A stretch of 48,849 nucleotides of DNA from Pseudomonadota bacterium (GTDB lineage Bacteria; Pseudomonadota; Gammaproteobacteria; Steroidobacterales; Steroidobacteraceae), in contig JAGTSG010000006.1 in the NCBI GenBank assembly GCA_018261655.1, positions 1 through 48,849 of the forward strand, read 5' to 3'. The notes under the pieces were generated by a model, which was not told the DNA's origin, did not search any database, and worked only from the letters and a program-made list of their open reading frames with translations. This document shows, in pieces, positions 42,585 to 48,849 of this stretch (position 1 is its first letter; every line of letters starts with the position of its first letter). The position numbers and the translations under genes are program-made.

Positions 42585-42882
42585 AGCGTCTCCTGCTGGG
42601 CGCCGGTCGCGGAGCCGGGCGCGACGGCAGCGGCTGCGGTCGCGCGGCCGGCGGCCTCGCGTCCGGCGGGCGGGAGCCGGGCGGCCGGGGTGGCGGGGCG
42701 ACGATCACCGGCGGCGGGTAGCCGGGCCCGTAGTACCAGGGGTCGTAGTAGCCCGCGCCGTAATACATGCTCACGCTGCCGGAGACCGAGCCCCCGTCAT
42801 AGTCGCCGCTGCTGCAGGCGGTGAGCGCGAGGGTGGCGGTGATCGCGACGCTGGCCGCGGCGCGGAGGAGGGTGCGGGTCAT
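42583..42882 (-). CDS. Small proline-rich lipoprotein
   Basis: A 99-residue predicted lipoprotein with lipobox LTAC (Cys23). A Gly/Tyr-rich segment (SMYYGAGYYDPWYYGPGYPPP) and a C-terminal half made almost only of Pro, Arg and Ala follow. Such tails are extended and basic and may contact peptidoglycan or the outer membrane; that is speculation. No family is recognised. ATG at 42882 overlaps the stop of the VOC gene (ATGA), so it is in an operon with the VOC and ThDP genes. Confidence 0.75.
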   Translation of the reverse strand: MTRTLLRAAASVAITATLALTACSSGDYDGGSVSGSVSMYYGAGYYDPWYYGPGYPPPVIVAPPPRPPGSRPPDARPPAARPQPLPSRPAPRPAPSRRR

Positions 42883-43745
42883 GGCTGGGCCTCCGCTGTC
42901 GTTTCGGGTTTCCAGTGAATGACGCCGATGACGCCGCCGAGCGGATCGCCGATCACCGCGATGTTGCCCTCCAGGACGGCCGGGTCCGGGGCGAGCAGCA
43001 GCTTGCCGCCGGCCGCCTGGGCCGCGGCGACGGTGGCGGCGACATCCTCGACCTGGACGTAGGGGAGCCAGCCCGGCTGGCGGCCCTCGGGCGGCAACGC
43101 GGTGATTCCGGCGCGCGCGTAGCCGTTGGCCACCAGCATCACGCGGTCTCCCTGGTCCTCGTCCGCCGGCACGATCTGGTAGCCGATGTACGCGTAGGCG
43201 GCCGCGGCCGAGGCCACGCTGCGGGTGTAGAGATCCACCCAGAAGAACTCGCCCGGACCGACCGGCTCGTCGCGTGGATCGCCGCTGGCCGACTTCAGCA
43301 ACCCGACGATGGCGCCCTGGGTGTCGCGCACGATGGCGTGGGTCCCGCGACCGGGAACCTTCGTGGCGGGCAGCACCGTGGTAAAGCCCGTGCGTCCGAG
43401 CCTGGTCATGGCGGCGTCCATGTCGCGCACCGAGACGAACGCCAGCCAGCGGGTCCCCGGCGCCGCCCCGGCCGGCTGGAAGATGCCGCCGATCGGCCGT
43501 CCACCCGCCGAAAACACGCTGTAGTCGCTGGCGCCGGGCGTCGCCTCGAAGCTCCAGCCGAACACCTTGCCGTAGAAGGCCTGCGCGGCCGCGGGGTCGG
43601 GCGTGACCAGGTCGAACCAGACGAACTTGCCGGGAATGTTGACCGTCGTCGGCGGATCCGTGATCGGCGGCAGCGTCGGGGCCGCTCCCGCGGCGCCGGC
43701 CTGCAGGGCGGCAGCCAGCGCGGCTGCCGCAAGGTAACGTCTCAT
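42879..43745 (-). CDS. Exported VOC-family protein with two VOC domains
   Basis: A 288-residue protein with two glyoxalase/bleomycin-resistance (VOC) domains, at about 40-150 (FVWFDLVTPDPAAAQAFYGKVFGW split by a helix; HAIVRDTQGAIVGL) and 165-285 (FFWVDLYTRSVASAAAAY; VIGDPLGGVIGVIHW). A signal peptide precedes them (residues ~1-22, ending GAAGAA), so the protein is probably periplasmic, which is unusual for VOC proteins. The reaction is unknown. It follows the ThDP gene by 17 bases and is coupled to the lipoprotein gene. Confidence 0.85.
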   Translation of the reverse strand: MRRYLAAAALAAALQAGAAGAAPTLPPITDPPTTVNIPGKFVWFDLVTPDPAAAQAFYGKVFGWSFEATPGASDYSVFSAGGRPIGGIFQPAGAAPGTRWLAFVSVRDMDAAMTRLGRTGFTTVLPATKVPGRGTHAIVRDTQGAIVGLLKSASGDPRDEPVGPGEFFWVDLYTRSVASAAAAYAYIGYQIVPADEDQGDRVMLVANGYARAGITALPPEGRQPGWLPYVQVEDVAATVAAAQAAGGKLLLAPDPAVLEGNIAVIGDPLGGVIGVIHWKPETTAEAQP

Positions 43746-43762
43746 GTCGGTGATCTCCCGTC

Positions 43763-45499
43763 TTACCCGGTGAATTTCCGCCACAGTGCGCGGCCTACGA
43801 GTCGCGCCTTGGTCCCCATGTCGAAGCGCTTCAGGTTGGTCTTGATCGTGCCTTCGGTGAAGCGCGTTCTCTTCGAGTAGTCGATGCGGACGTCGATCAG
43901 CACCGGCCGGCCGGACTCCGCCGCGGACAGCGCGCGGTCGATGATGTGCTCGACGGCGGCGTCGTTGTCCATGCGCTCGAAGCCGACGTGATTGGCGCGC
44001 GCCAGACCCTCGAGGTCGAGAGGCGGGAGCACGGTGCAGGTCTTGCGGTTGTACGGGACCTGCTGCGCCTGGGCGATCTGTGCCAGTTCCCCGTCGTTGA
44101 ACACGAACCAGGCGACACCGATGCCCTGGGCCACCGCCGTGGCCATCTCCAGGCCGGTCATCCTCGCGGCGCCGTCGCCGACGATGCCGACGACCGACCG
44201 CTCCGGGCGCGCCAGCTTGGCGCCGATCACGCCCGGGATGCAGTAGCCCATCGAGTTGAAGTCGGAGGGCGAGAAGAAGCACCGTGGCGCGTGGATCGGC
44301 ATGAGCTCGGCGGCCAGGAACGTGTGGTTGCCGTCGTCGGCGACCACGATGCCGTCGTCCGGCAGGCGTGCGCGCAGCGCGCGGAAGAAGCGCGCCGGGT
44401 TGACGCGCCCGGCCGGGTCGTGGGCGAGCCACTCGTCGAGGTAGGCGGCCTTGTCGGCGGCGATCTGCGCGGCGACCTGCTGCCGGCGCGCCGCGGCGAG
44501 CGGGACATCGCCCAGACGCGCGGCCAGGGCGGCGACGACCTCGCGCGCGTCGCCTTCGATCGCGACCGCCGCCGGGTAGTTCGCACCGAACACCTTGGGG
44601 TTGATGTCGACGTGGATCAGGTTCGCCGGCGGTTCGTAGCCGAAGCTCCCGGTCGGGATTTCCGCGAAGCGGGTGCCGATCGCCAGCAGGCAGTCGCAGG
44701 CCTGGAACGCCTTCTGGGAGGCGGGCACGGCCGACGGCCCGAGCGCGAAGCCCGCGTGCAGGGCGTGGTTGCCGCGGAACGCGGACAGGCCCTGCAGCGT
44801 GGTGGCCACCGGTGCGCCGAGGCCGTCCGCGAGCCGCTCGAGTTCCTCGCCGGCGTCCACCGCGCCCCACCCGCAGAAGATGCCGGGGCGCGCCGCATGC
44901 CGCAGCAGGGCCGCCGCGCGATCGATCTCGGCCACGGGCGGCGTCCGCGTCCTGGGCGACGAGCCCTCGAACCGGGGCAGCTCGCCAGCGTCGCCGGGAA
45001 TCAGCTGCAGCTCGACGGGGATCTCGACGAACACCGGGCCCGGCTCTCCGCTCGTGGCAACGCGGTACGCCTCGTAAATCGTCGGCACGACGTCGGCATG
45101 CCGTTCGACGCGCCAGGTGCCCTTGGTGATGGGCTTGAGCAGGGCGTGCTGGTCCATGTCGTGCAGCTGGTAGGCGCGCCCGGTGTCGCGGCGGACGCCG
45201 CCGGCGATGACCAGCATCGGGATGCCGTCGAGCGAGGCCTCGCCGATGCCGCTGGCCGCGTGGGTGACGCCCGCTGCGGGCACGATGACCAGCGTCCCGA
45301 GGCCCGCGCCGGTGCGGCTCACGGCGTCGGCCATGAATGCGCCGCCGCCCTCGTGCGCGACGAGGACCGGCGTGATCGTCTCCGAGGCGCCGAGCTCGTC
45401 GTAGATCTCCGTGTTGTGGACGCCCGGGATGCCGAAGGTATGGCGCACCCCGATCTGCTCGAGCGCATGTCGCGCGAGCCAGGCAGCGGTCTTCTGCAT
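43763..45499 (-). CDS. Thiamine-diphosphate enzyme, acetolactate-synthase-like
   Basis: A 578-residue ThDP-dependent enzyme of the acetolactate synthase/benzoylformate decarboxylase superfamily. It has the cofactor-activating Glu50 (VAHEGGGAFMADA), a central NAD/FAD-fold domain (GTRFAEIPTG, HVDINPKVFGANYP) and the ThDP-binding motif GDG at 441-443 ending in NDG at 468-470. There is no neighbouring small regulatory subunit (ilvH) or other branched-chain gene, so true acetolactate synthase is doubtful; the substrate is unknown. ATG at 45499 is the first gene of a three-gene operon with the VOC protein and the lipoprotein. The 140-base divergent gap to 45640 shows no clear promoter. Confidence 0.87.
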   Translation of the reverse strand: MQKTAAWLARHALEQIGVRHTFGIPGVHNTEIYDELGASETITPVLVAHEGGGAFMADAVSRTGAGLGTLVIVPAAGVTHAASGIGEASLDGIPMLVIAGGVRRDTGRAYQLHDMDQHALLKPITKGTWRVERHADVVPTIYEAYRVATSGEPGPVFVEIPVELQLIPGDAGELPRFEGSSPRTRTPPVAEIDRAAALLRHAARPGIFCGWGAVDAGEELERLADGLGAPVATTLQGLSAFRGNHALHAGFALGPSAVPASQKAFQACDCLLAIGTRFAEIPTGSFGYEPPANLIHVDINPKVFGANYPAAVAIEGDAREVVAALAARLGDVPLAAARRQQVAAQIAADKAAYLDEWLAHDPAGRVNPARFFRALRARLPDDGIVVADDGNHTFLAAELMPIHAPRCFFSPSDFNSMGYCIPGVIGAKLARPERSVVGIVGDGAARMTGLEMATAVAQGIGVAWFVFNDGELAQIAQAQQVPYNRKTCTVLPPLDLEGLARANHVGFERMDNDAAVEHIIDRALSAAESGRPVLIDVRIDYSKRTRFTEGTIKTNLKRFDMGTKARLVGRALWRKFTG

Positions 45500-45639
45500 G
45501 CGGTTCCCTTGTACGGCCGTAAGGCGTTTGTCGTTGACGGGATGCTAGCGCACCGGCTGGACCTCCCGCACAGGTAACGACGGCGGCTTGCCAGCCGGGC
45601 GGCAATGACGCCAAATCGCGGCCCTGAGGGACGCCCTTG

Positions 45640-46524
45640 ATGCATGGCCAGGCCACTACCGGTATCTACCTGAGGCTCGTCGTGGTGCCCGCCATCTGGG
45701 GCGGCACGTTCATCGCGGGCCGCATCCTGGCGCTGGCCGTGACGCCCGCGATCGGTTCGTTGCTGCGGTACGCGGCTGCGAGCGCCGCACTGCTGGTCGC
45801 GGCGCTCGCGGTGGAGGGCCGCCTGCCGCGGCTCGACCGGCGCCAGTTCCTCGCGACGGTCGCCCTCGGCGCCACCGGCGTCTTCGCCTACAACCTGTTC
45901 TTTCTCGGCGCCTTGTCGCGCCTGCCCGCCAGCCGCGGTTCGCTGATCGTCGCGCTGAACCCGGTGGTGACCATCACCGCGGCCGCCTGGCTGTTCGGCG
46001 AGAGGATGAGCCCGCGCCGCTGGGCCGGGGTGGCGCTGGCGCTCGCCGGCGTCTGGATCGTGGTGACGCGCGGCGACCCGCGGCAGCTCTTCGCCGGCGC
46101 GATCGGCGCGGGCGAGCTGATGATGTTTGGCGCGGTCTGCTGCTGGGCGGCCTACACGCTGATCGGCCGCGGCATCCGGGGTCTGACGCCGCTCGCGGCG
46201 ACGACCTACGCCTCGCTCTTCGGCACGGTCCTGCTGGCCCTCGCCGCCGCGCCGGCGCTGCCCGGCTTCGACCCGGCCGCAATCACCGTCGGCGTGATCG
46301 GCGCGGTCCTGTATCTCGGCGTGCTGGGCACGGCGGTCGCTTTCGTCTGGTACTACCGGGCGGTCCAGGTGCTCGGACCGGCGCGGACCGTGATCTTCAA
46401 CAACCTCGTGCCGGTGTTCGGGGCCACCTTCGGCGTGGTGCTCCTCGGCGAACCCCTCTCGGCCAGCATGGTCGTGGGCGGGGCCCTCGCGGTCGGAGGG
46501 GTCATGCTCGTCTCCCGCGGCTGA
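45640..46524 (+). CDS. EamA/DMT-family transporter
   Basis: A 294-residue inner-membrane protein with ten predicted helices in two EamA repeats. IWGGTFIAGRILA opens the first repeat, GALSRLPASRGSLIVALNPV ends it, and AFVWYYRAVQVLGPARTVIFNNLVPVFG ends the second. The substrate is unknown; relatives export amino acids or metabolites. ATG at 45640 has GAGGG about 9 bases upstream and is preferred to the TTG immediately before it. Confidence 0.92.
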   Translation: MHGQATTGIYLRLVVVPAIWGGTFIAGRILALAVTPAIGSLLRYAAASAALLVAALAVEGRLPRLDRRQFLATVALGATGVFAYNLFFLGALSRLPASRGSLIVALNPVVTITAAAWLFGERMSPRRWAGVALALAGVWIVVTRGDPRQLFAGAIGAGELMMFGAVCCWAAYTLIGRGIRGLTPLAATTYASLFGTVLLALAAAPALPGFDPAAITVGVIGAVLYLGVLGTAVAFVWYYRAVQVLGPARTVIFNNLVPVFGATFGVVLLGEPLSASMVVGGALAVGGVMLVSRG

Positions 46525-46543
46525 ACAGATCGCTGATCGGTGG

Positions 46544-46578
46544 ATGCTGCGGCGCAGCATGCCTGCTGCGTCGCAGCA
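46544..46578. promoter_or_regulatory. Two tandem dyads upstream of gltB (possible operators)
   Basis: ATGCTGCG-G-CGCAGCAT (46544-46560) and TGCTGCG-T-CGCAGCA (46564-46578) are near-identical perfect palindromes with one central base. Their centres are 19 bp apart, close to two helical turns. The second ends directly against the -35 box of the gltB promoter. Repetition of the same half-site four times is hard to ascribe to chance. The binding regulator is unknown. Confidence 0.7.
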
Positions 46579-46606
46579 TTGACTCCGGACTCCCGCCCGC
46601 TATGCT
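46579..46606 (+). promoter_or_regulatory. Predicted sigma-70 promoter of gltB
   Basis: TTGACT (46579-46584) and TATGCT (46601-46606) are separated by 16 bases. The implied transcription start near 46613 leaves a ~20-base leader to the ATG at 46633. The tandem dyads lie immediately upstream. Confidence 0.65.
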
Positions 46607-46632
46607 GCAGGGGCCCCCGCGGGAGTCTCCTC

Positions 46633-48849
46633 ATGAAGCGAATCCAGTCCCCCCCGGACAGCGGCCTGTACCGGGACGAGTTTGAACGCGACAGCTGCGG
46701 CTTCGGGCTGATCGCGAACATGGACGACCAGGCGAGCCACTGGCTGGTCGGCACCGCCATCCAGGCGCTCTCGCGCCTGACCCATCGCGGCGCGGTCGCT
46801 GCGGACGGCAAGACCGGGGATGGCTGCGGACTGCTGCTCAAGAAGCCGGTCGCGTTCCTGCGCGCGGTGGCCGCGGAGCAGGGCATCGGGCTGGCGGAAC
46901 AGTTCGCCGCGGGCATCGCCTTCCTGTCGCGCTTCGACGAGCAGGCCGCGCGCGCGCGGGCGGCCCTCGCCCAGCAGCTCGAGCGCGAGGGACTGGAACT
47001 CGCCGGCTGGCGCGAAGTGCCCACCGACAGCGCGGCCTGCGGCGAGGAGGCGTTGCGCACGCTGCCGCGCATGGAGATGGCCTTCGTCAACTGTCGCGAG
47101 CCGATCGACGAGGCCACCTTCAACCGGCGGCTGTTCCTGGCGCGCCGCCGCGCGGAAAAGGCGCTCGAGGGCCGCGACCCGGTCTTCTACATGCCGTCGC
47201 TGTCGGCCTCCACCCTGGTCTACAAGGGGATGGTGATGCCGGCGCACCTGACGGAGTTCTACCCGGACCTCGCCGACCCCCGGCTCGAGACCTCGGTCGC
47301 GGTCTTCCACCAGCGCTTCTCGACCAACACGCTGCCCCAGTGGCGCCTGGCGCATCCCTACCGTTACCTGGCGCACAACGGCGAGATCAACACCATCCAG
47401 GGCAACCGCAGCTGGGCCGTGGCCCGCGGGCCGCTGTTCCGCTCGCCGCTGCTGCCCGACCTGTCCGACATCCAGCCGCTGGTCTCGCTCACCGGCTCCG
47501 ACTCGCAGAGCCTCGACAACATGCTCGAGTTGCTGCTGATGGGCGGGCTCGACGTCATGCACGCGCTGCGGCTGCTGGTCCCGCCCGCCTGGCAGAACGT
47601 GGACAACATCGAGCCGGACCTGCGCGCCTTCTACGAGTTCTACGGCGCCCACTTCGAGCCCTGGGACGGCCCGGCGGGCATCGTCGCGACCGACGGCCGC
47701 TACGCCGCCTGCACGCTCGACCGCAACGGCCTGCGCCCGGCGCGCTGGGTGATCACCCGCGACCGGCACCTGACCATCGCCTCGGAAATCGGCGTCTGGG
47801 ACTACGCGCCGGAGGACGTAGTGCAGAAGGGCCGCATGGGCCCGGGCGAGATGCTGGCGCTCGACCTGCACACGGGCGAGCTGCTCGACTCCCGGCGCAT
47901 CGACGACCTGCTCAAGAGCCGCCACCCCTACAAGCACTGGCTGAAGCAGGAGGTCCGCTACCTCGAGACCGACCTGATCGACCCGCGCCTCGCCGCCGAG
48001 CCGATGGACCACGACACGCTCGCGCTCTACCAGAAGATGTTCAACATCACGGCCGAGGAGCGCGACGAGATCATCCGCGTGCTCGCCGAGGACGAGAGCG
48101 AGGCGGTCGGCTCGATGGGCGACGACGCGCCCATCGCAGTGCTGTCCGGCCGGGTACGCTCGCTGTACGACTACTTCCGGCAGCAGTTCGCGCAGGTGAC
48201 CAACCCGCCGATCGACCCGCTGCGCGAGTCGATCGTGATGTCGCTGCAGACCATGATCGCGCCGGAGAGCAACGTCTTCATGCCGACCCGCGAGCACGCG
48301 CGCCACGTCGCGCTGAGCTCGCCGGTGCTGTCGCAGCGCAAGCTCAGGCAGATCGTCGCCATGAAGGAGCTCGGCGTGAGCACCGAGCACATGGACCTGC
48401 AGTACGACCCGGCCGAGGGGCTGGAGCGCGCGCTGCAGCGGCTCTGCGACCACGCCGAGCACGCGGTCCGCTCGGGCAGGAACATGCTGATGCTCTCCGA
48501 CCGCTACCTGGTGCGCGGCCGGCTGCCGGTGCATGCGCTGCTCGCCACCGGGGCGATCCACCAGCGCCTGGTGCAGGCGGGACTGCGCTGCCGCTGTAAC
48601 CTGATCGTCGAGACCGGCACCGCGCGCGACGCGCACCACTTTGCCTGCCTGATCGGCTACGGCGCCACCGCCGTGTATCCCTACATGGCCTACCAGACGC
48701 TCTTCGACCTGATGAAGAAGGGCGCCGTGAAGATGGACGCGAAGACGCGCCTCGAGCTCGGCCGCAGCTACCGCCGCGGCATCCAGAAGGGCCTGTTCAA
48801 GATCATGTCGAAGATGGGCATCTCGACGATCATGAGCTACCGCGGCGCG
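46633..48849 (+). CDS. gltB: Glutamate synthase large subunit, 3' end cut by window
   Basis: The large subunit of NADPH-dependent glutamate synthase, which transfers the glutamine amide nitrogen to 2-oxoglutarate. The 739 codons seen, about half of the usual ~1500, cover the N-terminal class-II glutamine amidotransferase domain and the start of the central domain. The catalytic Cys is Cys22 in ERDSCGFGLIANMD, exposed after propeptide removal. THRGAVAADGKTGDGCGLL and FHQRFSTNTLPQWRLAHPYRYLAHNGEINT (here read in parts) are family blocks. The ATG at 46633 has GGGAG nearby. gltD would be expected downstream, outside the window. Confidence 0.96.
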   Translation, partial: MKRIQSPPDSGLYRDEFERDSCGFGLIANMDDQASHWLVGTAIQALSRLTHRGAVAADGKTGDGCGLLLKKPVAFLRAVAAEQGIGLAEQFAAGIAFLSRFDEQAARARAALAQQLEREGLELAGWREVPTDSAACGEEALRTLPRMEMAFVNCREPIDEATFNRRLFLARRRAEKALEGRDPVFYMPSLSASTLVYKGMVMPAHLTEFYPDLADPRLETSVAVFHQRFSTNTLPQWRLAHPYRYLAHNGEINTIQGNRSWAVARGPLFRSPLLPDLSDIQPLVSLTGSDSQSLDNMLELLLMGGLDVMHALRLLVPPAWQNVDNIEPDLRAFYEFYGAHFEPWDGPAGIVATDGRYAACTLDRNGLRPARWVITRDRHLTIASEIGVWDYAPEDVVQKGRMGPGEMLALDLHTGELLDSRRIDDLLKSRHPYKHWLKQEVRYLETDLIDPRLAAEPMDHDTLALYQKMFNITAEERDEIIRVLAEDESEAVGSMGDDAPIAVLSGRVRSLYDYFRQQFAQVTNPPIDPLRESIVMSLQTMIAPESNVFMPTREHARHVALSSPVLSQRKLRQIVAMKELGVSTEHMDLQYDPAEGLERALQRLCDHAEHAVRSGRNMLMLSDRYLVRGRLPVHALLATGAIHQRLVQAGLRCRCNLIVETGTARDAHHFACLIGYGATAVYPYMAYQTLFDLMKKGAVKMDAKTRLELGRSYRRGIQKGLFKIMSKMGISTIMSYRGA

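Noticed and set aside
43763-45499. Bona fide acetolactate synthase large subunit (ilvB/ilvI)
   Set aside because: No ilvH or ilvC nearby, and it is co-operonic with envelope proteins; only the superfamily is supported.
1-48849. tRNA, rRNA, CRISPR arrays, insertion sequences or phage genes
   Set aside because: I looked for cloverleaf-like segments, regularly spaced direct repeats and transposase or integrase motifs and saw none; genes are too tightly packed to leave room for most of these.

Overview
This window is a high-GC chromosomal segment (roughly 70% GC by eye) from a Gram-negative proteobacterium. It is densely packed with genes, many sharing 4-bp ATGA, GTGA or TTGA start/stop overlaps. 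Na+-NQR, TamA/TamB, NudC, YdbH/YdbL, SRAP, YadG/YadH, a Bacteroidetes/Xanthomonas-type arginine cluster with an acylornithine carbamoyltransferase, and an Mrp antiporter together point to a gammaproteobacterium near Xanthomonadales/Chromatiales (Wenzhouxiangella-like). That placement is inference. A sodium-pumping NADH dehydrogenase and a multisubunit Na+/H+ antiporter in one 50-kb stretch suggest a marine or saline habitat. I saw no tRNA, rRNA, insertion sequence, phage gene or CRISPR array.

Layout. (1) 1-5810, minus: nqrABCDEF, with nqrF cut by the window edge. (2) 5943-14551, minus: a long arginine operon, argR-argG-(P-loop protein)-argC-argD-argF'-argB-argH-DUF4870 protein, headed by two ARG boxes spaced like a classic ArgR operator. 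(3) 14637-22947, minus: nudC-(broken TSUP permease)-DUF4126-NRDE-tamA-tamB, an envelope-related operon. (4) 23045-24379: a FlhC-like gene (minus) divergent from a protein that looks like two FlhD domains in one chain (plus), with a promoter and an inverted repeat between them. (5) 24346-33401: DUF2784, the yadGH ABC exporter, SRAP, ydbL and ydbH, a DUF6279 lipoprotein, a membrane-anchored response-regulator protein and a YheT hydrolase. (6) 33402-35625, minus: glycerophosphodiesterase and a GlpK-like kinase. (7) 35776-42093, plus: mnhAB-C-D-E-F-G translationally coupled to a SPOR-domain lipoprotein. (8) 42114-42584: an unknown 80-residue protein behind a near-consensus sigma-54 promoter, an upstream dyad and a downstream terminator. 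(9) 42583-45499, minus: a ThDP enzyme, an exported two-domain VOC protein and a Pro-rich lipoprotein. (10) 45640 to the end, plus: an EamA transporter, then gltB (5' part) behind a promoter with two tandem dyads.

The strongest candidates for something undescribed are: the divergent FlhC / tandem-FlhD pair, with no flagellar gene nearby; the arginine operon, whose transcarbamylase has Ala at the position that separates N-acetyl- from N-succinylornithine specificity and which carries an uncharacterised P-loop protein between argG and argC; and the sigma-54-controlled small gene. All family calls come from reading motifs and from memory of family sequences; no search was run.
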